Source of the DNA: Bradyrhizobium diazoefficiens | Lineage (GTDB): Bacteria > Pseudomonadota > Alphaproteobacteria > Rhizobiales > Xanthobacteraceae | DNA: 64,000 nt | Direction of reading: 5' to 3' | NCBI RefSeq assembly: GCF_016612535.1 | Contig: NZ_JAENXS010000002.1 | Location: 124,001-188,000, forward strand | Shown: positions 11,396 to 21,100 of the stretch, piece after piece | Position numbering within the stretch: position 1 is the stretch's first letter | Layout: every line of letters begins with the position of its first letter | The notes under the pieces: model-generated | What the model was told of the DNA's origin: nothing | What the model saw: the letters and a program-made list of their open reading frames with translations, nothing else | Database searches by the model: none | Program-made: the position numbers and the translations under genes

Positions 11396-12457
11396 ATGCC
11401 GAGCAAGGTTCGTATCGCGCTTGACGCCATGGGCGGCGACGTCGGCGCCGCTGTCGTCATTCCAGGCGCGGCCATCTCCCTCGGCAGGCATCCCGAGACC
11501 GAGTTCCTGTTGGTGGGGGATCGCGCCAGGATCGAGCCCGAGCTCGAGCGCCACCCCAGGCTCAAGGCTGCCTCCCGAATCATCCATACCGAAATTGCCG
11601 TCAGCGGAGAGGACAAGCCGAGCCAGGCGCTGCGCCGCGGCCGCAAGACCTCCTCGATGTGGCTGGCGATCGACGCGGTGAAGAAGGGGGAGGCGGATGT
11701 TGCCGTTTCCGCCGGCAATACCGGCGCTCTGATGGCGATGGCGCGCTTCCATCTGCGCACACTGCCCGGCATCGACCGCCCCGCGATCACCGCAGTGTGG
11801 CCGACCGCGCGCGGCTCTTCCGTCGTGCTCGATCTCGGCGCCACGATCGGCGGCGATGCGCGCCATCTGGTGGCGCTAGCAGTGATGGGCGCGGCCATGG
11901 CCAGCGTGGTGTTCGACACGAAGCGCCCGACGGTCGGCCTGCTCAATATCGGAACCGAAGAGATCAAGGGACACGAGGAGATCCGCGAGGCCGGCGAGAC
12001 GCTGCGCGCGAAAAACCTGCCGGAACTCGACTATATCGGCTTCGTCGAGGGGGATGGCATCGGCAAGGGGCTGGCTGATGTGATCGTGACCGAGGGTTAC
12101 GCGGGTAACATCGCGCTCAAGGCTGCCGAGGGAACCGCGCGCCAGATGGCGGACTTGCTCCGCAACGAGATTCAGCGGAGCTGGCTGTCCAGGCTCGGTT
12201 ATCTCTTTGCCCGCAATGCCTTCCAGGCGCTGCGCGACAAGATGGACCCGAACAAGTCGAACGGCGGCGTGCTGCTCGGGCTGAACGGGCTTGTGGTCAA
12301 GAGTCATGGCGGAATCAACGCCGAAGGCTTTGCCTATGCGATCGATGTTGGTTATGAGATGGCCAAGTTCGATCTTCTGAACAAGATCAACCAGATGCTG
12401 AACCGCGATGGGGGTGCGCTCAGTTCCGTGCCAACCGCGCCGGAGGATGTTTCGTGA
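11396..12457 (+). CDS. plsX: Phosphate acyltransferase PlsX
   Basis: PlsX makes acyl-phosphate from acyl-ACP for phospholipid synthesis. It is a 353-residue peripheral membrane enzyme. Family motifs are [19 protein letters not shown] at the N-terminus, [12 protein letters not shown] around residue 105, and the C-terminal [25 protein letters not shown]. An upstream in-frame TTG at 11360 exists, but [15 protein letters not shown] is the expected start. The stop overlaps the fabH start by four bases (GTGA), so the pair is one operon. Confidence 0.96.
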   Translation: MPSKVRIALDAMGGDVGAAVVIPGAAISLGRHPETEFLLVGDRARIEPELERHPRLKAASRIIHTEIAVSGEDKPSQALRRGRKTSSMWLAIDAVKKGEADVAVSAGNTGALMAMARFHLRTLPGIDRPAITAVWPTARGSSVVLDLGATIGGDARHLVALAVMGAAMASVVFDTKRPTVGLLNIGTEEIKGHEEIREAGETLRAKNLPELDYIGFVEGDGIGKGLADVIVTEGYAGNIALKAAEGTARQMADLLRNEIQRSWLSRLGYLFARNAFQALRDKMDPNKSNGGVLLGLNGLVVKSHGGINAEGFAYAIDVGYEMAKFDLLNKINQMLNRDGGALSSVPTAPEDVS

Positions 12458-13434
12458 CCAAAATTCGTTCGGTCGTGCTGGGCTGCGGCTCCTATCTGCC
12501 GGAGCAGGTGGTGACCAATGCCCAATTGGCGGCGCGTATCGACACGTCCGATGAGTGGATCGTGCAGCGGACCGGCATTCGCGAGCGGCACATCGCGGCC
12601 GAGGGCGAGTTCACGTCGCATCTGGCGATCAAGGCGGCGCAGGCCGCGCTCACCGACGCCGGCGTGGACGCCCAGTCGATCGATCTAATCGTGCTCGCGA
12701 CCTCGACGCCGGACAACACGTTCCCTGCGACCGCGGTCGCCGTGCAGCACGGGCTCGGCATCAATCACGGCGCGGCTTTCGACCTCCAGGCGGTGTGCTC
12801 GGGCTTCGTGTTCGCGCTTGCGACCGCCGATAATTTCCTGCGCACCGGCGCCTTCAAGCGTGCGCTGGTGATCGGCGCCGAGACCTTCTCGCGGATCCTC
12901 GACTGGAACGATCGCGGCACCTGCGTGCTGTTCGGCGATGGCGCCGGCGCTGTCGTGCTGGAGCCCGAGGCGCAGCCGGGCAACGCCGCGACCGACCGCG
13001 GCGTGGTGACCACGCATCTGCGCTCCGACGGCCGTCACAAGGCAAAGCTGTTCGTCGACGGCGGGCCGTCCTCGACCCAGACGGTCGGCCATCTGCGCAT
13101 GGAGGGCCGCGAGGTCTTCAAGCATGCGGTGGGCATGATCACCGATGTCATCGTCGATGCCTTCGAGGCGACCGGCATCAATGCCGAAAGCATCGACTGG
13201 TTCGTGCCGCACCAGGCCAACAAGCGAATCATCGACGCTTCCGCGCACAAACTTCATATCGCACCGCAGAAGGTGGTGCTGACCGTCGACCGTCACGGCA
13301 ACACCTCGGCCGCCTCTATACCCCTGGCGCTGTCGGTGGCGCGCAAGGACGGCCGCATCAAGCGCGGTGACATGGTTCTGCTGGAGGCGATGGGCGGCGG
13401 CTTCACCTGGGGCTCCGCACTCGTGCGCTGGTAA
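12454..13434 (+). CDS. fabH: Beta-ketoacyl-ACP synthase III
   Basis: FabH condenses acetyl-CoA with malonyl-ACP to start fatty-acid synthesis. It is 326 residues with the complete Cys-His-Asn triad: Cys near residue 115 in LQAVCSGF, His in FVPHQAN (about 251) and Asn in HGNTSAAS (about 281). The GTG start overlaps plsX. It is followed by ihfA and a MerR-type gene, the standard plsX-fabH-ihfA-merR order of alphaproteobacteria. Confidence 0.97.
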   Translation: MTKIRSVVLGCGSYLPEQVVTNAQLAARIDTSDEWIVQRTGIRERHIAAEGEFTSHLAIKAAQAALTDAGVDAQSIDLIVLATSTPDNTFPATAVAVQHGLGINHGAAFDLQAVCSGFVFALATADNFLRTGAFKRALVIGAETFSRILDWNDRGTCVLFGDGAGAVVLEPEAQPGNAATDRGVVTTHLRSDGRHKAKLFVDGGPSSTQTVGHLRMEGREVFKHAVGMITDVIVDAFEATGINAESIDWFVPHQANKRIIDASAHKLHIAPQKVVLTVDRHGNTSAASIPLALSVARKDGRIKRGDMVLLEAMGGGFTWGSALVRW

Positions 13435-13567
13435 GCCACAGTCGATAAAATTTTGCCGGAATTCACGCTGATTATCGATGCGTCTGCATTGATGAGTGCT
13501 GTTGACCGCCGTATTGTAACCTCCTAATTTCAGACAACAATTGTTCGCCGTGATGTGGGGCAGGGCG

Positions 13568-13909
13568 ATGACCGATCAAAGTAAAACCGTAACGCGTGTT
13601 GATCTCTGCGAGGCCGTCTACCAGAAGGTGGGCCTGTCGCGTACGGAATCGTCCGCCTTCGTGGAACTGGTGCTGAAGGAGATCACCGACTGCCTTGAGA
13701 AGGGCGAGACGGTGAAATTGTCCTCGTTCGGGTCTTTCATGGTGCGAAAGAAGGGTCAGCGCATCGGCCGCAACCCGAAAACCGGCACCGAGGTGCCGAT
13801 CTCGCCGCGCCGGGTGATGGTGTTCAAGCCGTCGGCGATCCTGAAACAGCGGATCAACGCCCAGCACCGCACCAATGGCGATGCCAGCAAGGCTCAACCC
13901 GAGGCGTAA
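13568..13909 (+). CDS. ihfA: Integration host factor alpha subunit
   Basis: A 113-residue DNA-bending histone-like protein that works as a heterodimer with IhfB in recombination, replication and sigma-54 transcription. [46 protein letters not shown] and [15 protein letters not shown] are the HU/IHF signatures; the RNPKTG arm inserts in the DNA minor groove. The frame extends upstream to a TTG, but [13 protein letters not shown] is the usual N-terminus. The gene lies between fabH and a MerR regulator. Confidence 0.96.
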   Translation: MTDQSKTVTRVDLCEAVYQKVGLSRTESSAFVELVLKEITDCLEKGETVKLSSFGSFMVRKKGQRIGRNPKTGTEVPISPRRVMVFKPSAILKQRINAQHRTNGDASKAQPEA

Positions 13910-13933
13910 CCGCCTGCGCGAAGGATTTGGCAT

Positions 13934-14518
13934 TTGGACAAGGCGCCGGATGCGTTCCGAACCATCAGCGAAGTAGCGCAGGAACTCGACATTCCGCAGC
14001 ACGTGCTGCGGTTCTGGGAGACCCGATTCTCCCAGATCAAGCCGATGAAGCGCAGCGGCGGCCGCCGCTATTACCGTCCCGACGACGTCGACCTGCTCAA
14101 GGGCATCCGCCGCCTGCTCTACGGGGAGGGCTACACCATTCGCGGGGTACAGCGGATCCTGAAGGAGCACGGCGTCAAATCGGTGCAGGGCCTTGCCGAC
14201 GGCTCGGCCGCGGTCTCGTTCGGGGCGATCGAGGACGCCATCGGGGCGAGCCTGATGGAGCCGGATGACGAGCCGCCGGCGCCCATCAAGGGCGTCACGG
14301 ATGCCGATGAGGACGACTACCAGGGCGACGAAGAGGAAGGCATCGACTTCCGCTTCACGGAGGTCGACGACGAGGACATCCTCACCACCTTCCGCAAGGG
14401 CGGCACCCAAGCCGCGCCCGCCGGCCCGAGCGCGCTGGATCGCGAGCGCCTGGGACGGGTGCTCGCCGACCTCGTTGCCTGCCGGGAGATGCTGGATCAG
14501 GTGCTGAAGGACGGCTAG
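13934..14518 (+). CDS. MerR family transcriptional regulator
   Basis: A 194-residue regulator with a MerR winged helix-turn-helix at residues 8-80 ([22 protein letters not shown], then [14 protein letters not shown]). A long acidic, low-complexity region follows (about 95-160, [24 protein letters not shown]) and replaces a typical effector domain. The start is a TTG with a GAAGGA site about nine bases upstream; no ATG is available. It is the conserved MerR found downstream of ihfA in alphaproteobacteria; its targets are not evident here. Confidence 0.9.
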   Translation: MDKAPDAFRTISEVAQELDIPQHVLRFWETRFSQIKPMKRSGGRRYYRPDDVDLLKGIRRLLYGEGYTIRGVQRILKEHGVKSVQGLADGSAAVSFGAIEDAIGASLMEPDDEPPAPIKGVTDADEDDYQGDEEEGIDFRFTEVDDEDILTTFRKGGTQAAPAGPSALDRERLGRVLADLVACREMLDQVLKDG

Positions 14519-14625
14519 GGCATTCCCTCAGCTTGGTGGGCAGTTCCGGGGCCTTTCAGTGAAGACACCAAAATGGTGTGGCTCGCCTTGCGCAAAGCGG
14601 CGATCCTAGCTAATGGAACGACGTT

Positions 14626-14703
14626 CGGAGCGTGGCGCAGCCCGGTTAGCGCACTAGTCTGGGAGACTAGGGGTCGGAGGTTCAAATCCTCTCGCTCCGA
14701 CCA
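14626..14703 (+). tRNA. tRNA-Pro (GGG)
   Basis: A full cloverleaf: acceptor arms CGGAGCG and CGCTCCG, D arm around GCGC...GCGC, anticodon stem CTAGT/ACTAG with loop CTGGGAG (anticodon GGG), T loop TTCAAAT, and encoded CCA. The minus-strand frame EREDLNLRPLVSQT across it is the usual mis-annotated tRNA shadow. Confidence 0.97.
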
Positions 14704-14778
14704 TTTTCTCAAGAGATGGAAATGCCGGCGCGCGATCCACGGATTGGCGAGCGCCCTGCTGTGCCGGTGGCCGTTAGG

Positions 14779-15018
14779 TTAGCACGAGCTGCGCGGACAC
14801 TGCTGCTCCGGAGGCGTCTTGCCACGGCTCCACGTCCGAACGGCGAAGGCGAGCTGATGCTGCCCCATCGCGTCCACAACAGAGGCTTCCATGCTCTCTA
14901 GGCGTTTGGCCAACGCGCTGGGGCTGAGGTCCAGGATCGCATCGGCCGCCAACAGGGACACTGACAGAAGCGCAACCGTCGCGGCAACGGCGATTCCCTT
15001 CCATTCTGGTGACTGCAT
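14779..15018 (-). CDS. Small secreted or membrane-anchored hypothetical protein
   Basis: A 79-residue frame with an N-terminal hydrophobic segment (IAVAATVALLSVSLLAADAI, residues 9-28) that could be a signal peptide, then a charged tail containing a pair of C-terminal cysteines. A GAGAAAG purine run precedes the ATG. I do not recognise a family. A longer overlapping frame exists on the same strand (14774-15100) but has no signal-like N-terminus. The call is tentative. Confidence 0.45.
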   Translation of the reverse strand: MQSPEWKGIAVAATVALLSVSLLAADAILDLSPSALAKRLESMEASVVDAMGQHQLAFAVRTWSRGKTPPEQQCPRSSC

Positions 15019-15218
15019 CAGCTGACTTTCTCAGGTATTTCGCTTGCCAGGATAGATGGGGCTTCTGCGTCCGGTTCAAGCCCTCGAACGGCTTACGCAC
15101 GCGTTCTTGAAGTGCGACGATTCTGTAACGGGAGCGCGTGCGGTCGTCGCGCTGACGGACGACCGCAATTTGTCGACGTTCGGATTGGAGCCGTTCAGCC
15201 TGTGCCCCACAACGAACG

Positions 15219-15905
15219 CTAAGCGGATGGTCGCAAATACCCCACTACCATCCGTGTCGTCTCGTCCACCAGCGTCTTCACCACCTTCTCCGGCAGCATT
15301 TCCGCCTGGTTCAGCACCATGTTGTGCGCGACCGCCTCGATCGCGCTGACGCAGATGAAGGTTCCGACATCGAGGTCGATCTTGCGCATCTCCTTGCGGT
15401 GGCGCTCGAGATAGCTGCGCACGAGCGTGTGGACCTCGCGGTTGAAGGCTTCGACGTCGAGCTTTCCGGCGCGCGGGATCTGCTCGGCGAGGACCCGATG
15501 CAGTTTGGGGTTGATGCGGTGCGCTTCGATCGCGACGGTGACGAGGCGGTGCACGGCCTTCTCGATCGGCATGTCCGCGACTTCGAGGATCGCGGCGCGG
15601 ACCAGCCGCATGATCTCCTCGTTGTGACGCTCGATCACGGCGGCGACCAGCGCCTCCTTGCCCGGAAAATACTGATAGAGCGAGCCGACGCTGACGCCGG
15701 CGATTTCGGCGATCCTGTTGGTGCTGGTCTTCTCGAAGCCTTCCTTGACCAGAATGCGAGCGGTTGCCTCGACCAGTGCGTCGACGGTGGCGCGGGATCG
15801 CTCCTGCGAGGCATTTTTCCGGGGTGTTGTGGGCGGTTTGCGGGCCACGGCCTTGTGATCTGAATGTGAGTAGGAAAAGCGAGTGAATGCTCGCATTATA
15901 TCCAT
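15219..15905 (-). CDS. TetR/AcrR family transcriptional regulator
   Basis: A regulator of about 228 residues with a TetR helix-turn-helix near residues 38-85 (ATARILVKEGFEKTSTNRIAEIAGVSVGSLYQYFPGKEAL) and an all-helical ligand domain. Possible starts are ATG 15905, ATG 15896 and GTG 15848; the DNA-binding domain is unaffected by the choice, but the earlier starts would place coding sequence over the divergent promoter region. It is divergent from the alpha/beta hydrolase gene, which it probably controls. AATGTGAG and AATGCGAG-like half sites occur between the two. Confidence 0.88.
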   Translation of the reverse strand: MDIMRAFTRFSYSHSDHKAVARKPPTTPRKNASQERSRATVDALVEATARILVKEGFEKTSTNRIAEIAGVSVGSLYQYFPGKEALVAAVIERHNEEIMRLVRAAILEVADMPIEKAVHRLVTVAIEAHRINPKLHRVLAEQIPRAGKLDVEAFNREVHTLVRSYLERHRKEMRKIDLDVGTFICVSAIEAVAHNMVLNQAEMLPEKVVKTLVDETTRMVVGYLRPSA

Positions 15906-15964
15906 CAATGGCGGCGGGTCGGCAAGCGTCGCAAACGTCGAGAGAACCAGGCGGGGATGTGACG

Positions 15965-16939
15965 ATGGGCGTTGCCAGGATCGTGTCGGCCTTGCAGTTC
16001 TGTCCGGGCGGCTGCGCGTTCGGTGCGCGGGCGCCGCGCGATCCCGCGCCGAGCTTGCAGAGCCGCGCCTTCAACCTTCTGCTCGGGCTGCTTCCGTACA
16101 AGGAACAGCTGGCATCAGCAGAGGCCGTACAGGCTCATGTCCAAAAGCTCGCCTTGCAGCCGGCTTCGTTCGAGCCGCCAAACCTGGGTCGCGGCGTCGA
16201 GGCGACGCTGACGAAGATGGGCGGCTGGCCGGTCTATTACACGGCGCCATCGTCGGACTTTGAGGGCTGCAACCACGTCATGTTCCTGCACGGTGGCGGC
16301 TACATCAACGAGATCGTGCCGGCGCATTGGCGCTTCGTCGGGCAGATGACGCGCAAGGCGCGCGTCGTCTGCGTCGTGCCGATCTATCCGCTGGCGCCGC
16401 GCGCGACGGCGAAGGACGTCGTGCCGAGGACGGCCGAGCTGTTGCGGATGCTGCTGGAAGATGCCGGATCGGCAAAGGTCACGGTGGTCGGCAATTCGGC
16501 CGGTGCGGGCCTTGCGCTTGCCGCCTGCCAGTGGCTGCGTGACCACGGCCATCGGCAACCGAACCGCCTGGTGCTGATTTCGCCTGCGGCCGATGCGACG
16601 GTCAGTCGTCCGGAGCAGATCGAGATCGCAGCGCGCGATCCGATCCAGGACATTCCGGGGATCATTGAGGCGGGGCGGCTCTACGCTGGCGAGCTTGACG
16701 TCAGCCATCCCTTCGTCAGCCCGCTGAACGGCGCTTTCCGTTCGCTTGCGCCGATGACGATCTTTTCAGGCACGCGCGATCTGCTCTATCCCGACAGCGT
16801 CGATCTCGCCGCGCGGGCGAGGGCGGCGGGCGTGCCGGTCGAGCTGCATCTGTTGCGTGACCAGCCGCACAATTATGCACTGATGCCGACGCCGGAAGGG
16901 CGGCGGGCGCGTGCAATCATTTTACGCGCGGTGGCTTAG
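15965..16939 (+). CDS. Alpha/beta hydrolase of the hormone-sensitive-lipase type
   Basis: A carboxylesterase-like protein of about 324 residues. The HSL-family oxyanion motif HGGGY lies near residue 107 and the nucleophile elbow VVGNSAGAGLAL around 175. The candidate acid is in FSGTRDLLYPDS and the candidate His in QPHNYALMP, so the triad is complete. The open frame begins at 15887, but that would overlap the divergent regulator; the ATG at 15965 gives the usual length. No signal peptide is evident. The divergent TetR gene is the likely regulator. The substrate is unknown. Confidence 0.87.
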   Translation: MGVARIVSALQFCPGGCAFGARAPRDPAPSLQSRAFNLLLGLLPYKEQLASAEAVQAHVQKLALQPASFEPPNLGRGVEATLTKMGGWPVYYTAPSSDFEGCNHVMFLHGGGYINEIVPAHWRFVGQMTRKARVVCVVPIYPLAPRATAKDVVPRTAELLRMLLEDAGSAKVTVVGNSAGAGLALAACQWLRDHGHRQPNRLVLISPAADATVSRPEQIEIAARDPIQDIPGIIEAGRLYAGELDVSHPFVSPLNGAFRSLAPMTIFSGTRDLLYPDSVDLAARARAAGVPVELHLLRDQPHNYALMPTPEGRRARAIILRAVA

Positions 16940-17075
16940 GGAAAGAGCGTGATCGTTGTCGCAAAGCGCGCTGCCTCGTGCGAGACTTGTGCGAGACTTG
17001 GCGCTGATGGTGCCCGCACGGAAGGACAAGGCGGCCCCCGGGGCGTCTCCTCGATATCCGTAGTTTTGCGGGGCC

Positions 17076-17315
17076 TTAGGCGTGGCCCTTGATCTCGTAG
17101 TGGCCCGGCACGCATTTGTAGCGGTCGAGGCGCCAGTTGTTGTGATAGATCGGATGCTCGCCCATCCATTTTGCCAGCGGAGCCTGTGCACCGACCGCAC
17201 ACGCCATCATCGACATATCGGGCGTCATATTGCTGTCGGTCACGATCTCCTCGACACAGGTGCCAGAGGCAGCGGCGCCAAGCCGGCAGAGCACGGCAAC
17301 GACGGTTATGAACAT
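17076..17315 (-). CDS. Small conserved cysteine-containing protein
   Basis: A 79-residue protein beginning MFITVVAVLCRLGAA, with a short hydrophobic N-terminus, then CVEEIV, a Met/Asp-rich central part (MTPDMSMMACAVG), and the C-terminal KWMGEHPIYHNNWRLDRYKCVPGHYEI. It resembles small proteins that recur in rhizobial genomes, but no function is known to me. The ATG has a well-placed GAGGTGA site, whereas the longer frame from 17459 has none. Three cysteines in the mature part suggest disulfides or metal binding; that is inference. Confidence 0.72.
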   Translation of the reverse strand: MFITVVAVLCRLGAAASGTCVEEIVTDSNMTPDMSMMACAVGAQAPLAKWMGEHPIYHNNWRLDRYKCVPGHYEIKGHA

Positions 17316-17642
17316 TCCAGTCACCTCATTGGTGGTTTCGACCACGAGGAGGATGCAAGCCGAGTGCCATAGCCTGTGTCGGAAACGACACGCGGCCCGG
17401 GCCCGCTCGCCCCAGCGTCCTTCCATTTGATGATTCGGATTGTAAAAAATTTCCCCCAAACCCGAAGCCGGACAACTACGGGGAACTCACAAGAGATGAG
17501 CGCAGGAATGTTGGATTGTGGGGGCAGCGTCGCGCCGACCACCTCTTCACAAGGCCCGGTTAGCCGATAGCCTGAAAACCGTGAGCGATACTCGCCAAAA
17601 GAGCGGGGCCGCCGCAGGACCAAGGAAACGCGAGGGCAGACC
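17316..17642. other. Gene-free stretch before the DapA-like gene
   Basis: About 327 bp between divergent genes. No convincing frame, RNA or repeat; it presumably holds promoters for both neighbours. Confidence 0.45.
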
Positions 17643-18551
17643 ATGAAGGCACGACCGACCGGCGTGATCCCGCCGATGACGACGCCGTTCCGGAAGGACG
17701 GCGAAATCGACTATAAGCTCGTGGCGCCGCAGGTCGACTGGATGATCGGCGCCGGCGCGCATGGCGTTGCCGCCGGCGGCTCGACCGGCGAGGGCCACAC
17801 GCTCGACCACGAGGAATATCGCGACCTGATGGAAGCGACGGTGGAGGCGGTGAACGGACGCATCCCCGTCATCGCCGGCATCATCGTGGACTCCACGCGC
17901 GATGCGATTCGCCGCGGCAAGCTCGTGCGCGACATGAATGTCGCAGCGCTCCAGGTCACCCCGGTGCACTATCTGTTCAAGCCGGATGACGAGGCGATGG
18001 TGGCGCATTTTCGCGCTATGGCGGATGAGACCGGCATGCCGATCATCATCTACAACGTCGTGCCGTGGTCCTATCTGTCGCCGGCATTGCTGACGCGGAT
18101 CATGACCGAGGTGCCGCTGGTCGTCGGCGTCAAGCAGAGCGCGGGCGATCTCAAGCTGTTCGCTGATCTCATGATGATGGCGCCGGACAAGCTGATCTAC
18201 AGCGCCGTCGATGCCCTGATGTATCCATCCTACACGCTCGGTGCACACGGCTCGATCGCCGCGATCCTGACCGCCGCGCCGCACGCCTCCGTCGCGCTCT
18301 GGGACGCAGTGAAGGCAGGCGATCATCCGCGCGCGCTCGAGCTGCACAAGAAGCTGCTGACGCTGTGGAACGCCGTCATCGCCGACAATCTGCCGGCCTG
18401 CACGCGCTACGCACAGACCCTTCAGGGCCTGCCCAGGACCTATCCCCGCGCACCGATGCCGGAGGCCTCGCCGGCGCAGCAGGCCGCGATCCGCAAGGCG
18501 CTGGAGGCGCTCGGTGCGTTGAACGGGCAACGCGTCGAAGCGGCGGAATAG
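17643..18551 (+). CDS. Dihydrodipicolinate synthase/N-acetylneuraminate lyase family protein
   Basis: A 302-residue class I aldolase of the DapA/NanA family. GVIPPMTTPF opens the barrel, AAGGSTGEGHTLDHEEY carries the carboxylate-binding loop, IIIYNVVPW holds the family Tyr, and VVGVKQSAGD holds the Schiff-base Lys near residue 165, so it should be catalytic. The substrate is not certain: the gene is next to a short-chain dehydrogenase and not in a lysine operon, so a hydroxy-keto acid aldolase or dehydratase role is likelier than lysine synthesis. The start follows a short gap with no strong Shine-Dalgarno site. Confidence 0.88.
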   Translation: MKARPTGVIPPMTTPFRKDGEIDYKLVAPQVDWMIGAGAHGVAAGGSTGEGHTLDHEEYRDLMEATVEAVNGRIPVIAGIIVDSTRDAIRRGKLVRDMNVAALQVTPVHYLFKPDDEAMVAHFRAMADETGMPIIIYNVVPWSYLSPALLTRIMTEVPLVVGVKQSAGDLKLFADLMMMAPDKLIYSAVDALMYPSYTLGAHGSIAAILTAAPHASVALWDAVKAGDHPRALELHKKLLTLWNAVIADNLPACTRYAQTLQGLPRTYPRAPMPEASPAQQAAIRKALEALGALNGQRVEAAE

Positions 18552-18688
18552 TTCGCCCGCCGAAATAACCGATTTGGGCATGCAGCGCCGATCCGCTTTT
18601 ACCTGCGGATGCGGCGCTGCTACATTTTGCGAGCAGCCCGATGGGCGCACACGAAGAAACAGACCGATAAGGGGAGAGCTGAAGTCCC

Positions 18689-19660
18689 ATGAAGGAATTT
18701 GCCGGAAAGATCGCCGTCATCACCGGTGGCGGCACGGGCATGGGGCGGGAGCTCGCCCGGCAGCTCGTTGCCGAGGGCTGCAATGTCGCGATGTGCGACG
18801 TCTCGGAGGCCGCCATGGCCGAGACCAAGCGGCTCTGCGAGGTCGAGAAGCTGCCGCAGGGCCTGCGCGTCACCACCCATGTCGCCGACGTCTCGATCGA
18901 GGATCATCTCAAGCGTTTTCGCGACGAGCTGGCCGAACAGCAGCAGACGGACAAGATCCATCTGCTGTTCAACAATGCCGGCATCGGTGGCGGCGGCAGC
19001 CTGTTCACCAACACGCGCGAGCAGTGGGAGCGCACCTTCAACATCTGCTGGGGCGGCGTCTATCTCGGCGTCCGCACTTTCCTGCCCATGCTGGTCAAGG
19101 CCGATGAAGCCCACATCATCAACACTGCGAGCGTCAACGGTTTCTGGGCCTCGATCGGAATGAACCAGGCGCACACCGCCTACAGCTCCGCGAAGTTCGC
19201 GGTGAAAGGTTTTACCGAAGCGCTCGTCAACGACCTCCGCTTGCACGCCCCGCATGTCAAATGCTCGGTGGTGATGCCCGGTCATATCGGCACCTCGATC
19301 GTCACCAACTCACGCAAGGTGCAGGGCGCCGACGGATCGGAGCGCCTCAACGCCGACGAGGTCGTGCTGACCCGCAAGCGGATGGTCGCCGCCGGCGTGC
19401 CAGATGCTGACAAGATGTCGGATGACGCCATCCAGGCGGCCTTTGCCGAGCGCGCACGCAGCTTCCTCGAGGACGCGCCGACGACGGCGACGCAAGCCGC
19501 CAGAATCATTCTCGACGGCGTGAAGGCGGAGCGCTGGCGCATCCTGGTTGGCGAGGACGCCAGGCTGCTCGATGAGCGCGTGCGCGCGGCGCCCGAGCAG
19601 GCCTATGACCGTGCCTTCTATGACAGTTTTACCCAGGAGGTCGGCTGGCGGCTTGGTTGA
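18689..19660 (+). CDS. Short-chain dehydrogenase/reductase (SDR)
   Basis: A 323-residue classical SDR with the cofactor motif TGGGTGMG at residues 12-19, the NNAGIG motif near 95, and the catalytic YSSAKFAVKG (Tyr-x-x-x-Lys) near 166. The C-terminal extension after about residue 250 is longer than usual. It lies 137 bp after the DapA-like gene on the same strand and has a GGGGAGA site upstream, so co-transcription is plausible. The substrate is unknown. Confidence 0.9.
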   Translation: MKEFAGKIAVITGGGTGMGRELARQLVAEGCNVAMCDVSEAAMAETKRLCEVEKLPQGLRVTTHVADVSIEDHLKRFRDELAEQQQTDKIHLLFNNAGIGGGGSLFTNTREQWERTFNICWGGVYLGVRTFLPMLVKADEAHIINTASVNGFWASIGMNQAHTAYSSAKFAVKGFTEALVNDLRLHAPHVKCSVVMPGHIGTSIVTNSRKVQGADGSERLNADEVVLTRKRMVAAGVPDADKMSDDAIQAAFAERARSFLEDAPTTATQAARIILDGVKAERWRILVGEDARLLDERVRAAPEQAYDRAFYDSFTQEVGWRLG

Positions 19661-19718
19661 GTTTGTCTGGCTGAGACCGTCAACGATCGCGCGTACACGT
19701 AGGTATGATAATCATCAT

Positions 19719-19771
19719 GGCAAGAGGCGCGCCGGTCATTTACCGAGGTCATTTCCGTGCCGCCTCTTGCC
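19719..19771. repeat. Inverted repeat between SDR and the next gene
   Basis: Perfect 11-bp arms GGCAAGAGGCG and CGCCTCTTGCC, about 31 bp apart, in a gene-free gap. It may be a factor-dependent terminator or a regulatory structure; there is no T run. Confidence 0.5.
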
Positions 19772-19936
19772 AATGTTCGCCGCCTCATGAGGAATTGGAA
19801 TGTTACGTATGCAACATCACCGTGCGTTCAAGCGATGGTGATCTCGAACGCGTCTCATTCGAAATACGGCAGCTTGGTTGGTGAACCAAAATAGTTTAGT
19901 CAATCAGGGGTAACGCCATCATTAAGCGTAGCTCCG

Positions 19937-21052
19937 ATGATACCCGCATGCCTCTCCGACGATTTCATCCTCTGCCCGGAGAGAGAGGATATCTCCGCTG
20001 AATTCACGCGGCTGCTCACCGCGGCCCAGGAGGGTGGCGCGACCATCGCCGAATGCCTGATGATCGCCCGGCAGCTCAAGCGCGGCGACGAGCAGTCATG
20101 GCACCGCGAGTGGAAGAAGCTGGCGCGGGTCAATCGGCACCGTGCCGAGGCCGCGTTCGCGGAAGGCCACATGGTGACTGCGCAGCGCAACTGGCTGCGT
20201 GCGATGAACTACTACGGTGCGGCCGCAATGCCGCTCGATCCGGCCGATGAGCGCCGCTGGGTCGCGGTGCTTGCGATGCAGGAATGCGCCCGGCGCTTCC
20301 TCACGGCGCGCGGGCCGGCCGGCGAAGTCGTGACGATCCCTTGGGTCAAAGGACACGCGCTGCAAGGCTATTTCCTGCCCGCGCCGGGGGTGAAAGGACG
20401 AGCGCCGACGGTGATCTGCATCGGCGAGCCCGGACATCGCAAAGAGGAATTCCTGGTCAAGCTCGCGCCGCATGCACGCGAGCGCGGCTTCGCGATGCTG
20501 GCGCTCGATCTGCTCGGCGACGAGCGTGACGATTACGCAGACGTGCTGTTGCAGCGTCGCGATCTCGAGAGCTCGATCGGCAGCGTCATGGATTATCTGG
20601 AGCTGCGCGGCGACGTCGATTTCGATCGCGTTGCGATCGTGGCGGACGGGTGGGGGTCTTCGTTCGTAGCGCGTGCCGTGGCTCAGGAGCCGCGTCTCGC
20701 CGCAGCCGTCTGCGATGGCGGCCTGTGGGACCTGCACGAGCGGTCGTTCTTTGCCAGCCGCTTCGCGATGAGCGACCTCAGCATCGTCCCGGTGCCGCAT
20801 GCGCCGCTGATGGCCTCGATCGCCGAATGTCCGGTGCTGATCACGATCGGCGAGGACGGCTGGCTCAAGGCCGACCGGGCACGTCAGATCGTGCAGCAAT
20901 CCCGGCTCGGCAGCTCTGACATCGTGCTGAAAGTATTCACCGCGGCGGAAACTGGCGCAGCGCAGGCCCATGCCGATAATCCGAGCCTCGCGAACGAATA
21001 CATCTTCGACTGGCTGGAATCGCGACTCGGTGCCGCCGGCAGGCGGATCTGA
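19937..21052 (+). CDS. Alpha/beta-hydrolase-fold protein lacking a recognisable nucleophile
   Basis: A 371-residue protein with a helical N-terminal half (about 1-120) and a C-terminal alpha/beta-hydrolase core, the layout of the FrsA/2,6-dihydroxypseudooxynicotine-hydrolase group. The strand-turn that should hold G-x-S-x-G reads VADGWGSSF near residue 240, with Gly at the nucleophile position. A His is present near the C-terminus (AAQAHADNPS). It may be inactive, or use another residue. It stands alone, convergent with a MarR gene; function not known. Confidence 0.75.
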   Translation: MIPACLSDDFILCPEREDISAEFTRLLTAAQEGGATIAECLMIARQLKRGDEQSWHREWKKLARVNRHRAEAAFAEGHMVTAQRNWLRAMNYYGAAAMPLDPADERRWVAVLAMQECARRFLTARGPAGEVVTIPWVKGHALQGYFLPAPGVKGRAPTVICIGEPGHRKEEFLVKLAPHARERGFAMLALDLLGDERDDYADVLLQRRDLESSIGSVMDYLELRGDVDFDRVAIVADGWGSSFVARAVAQEPRLAAAVCDGGLWDLHERSFFASRFAMSDLSIVPVPHAPLMASIAECPVLITIGEDGWLKADRARQIVQQSRLGSSDIVLKVFTAAETGAAQAHADNPSLANEYIFDWLESRLGAAGRRI

Positions 21053-21100
21053 ACGGCGGCCCCTGCCTCGGAAACGTCTCGCGCCTCAGTATTTCTCGTC

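Noticed and set aside
14515..14712. Minus-strand frame EREDLNLRPLVSQT across tRNA-Pro
   Set aside because: It is the antisense of the tRNA; such frames are common mis-annotations.
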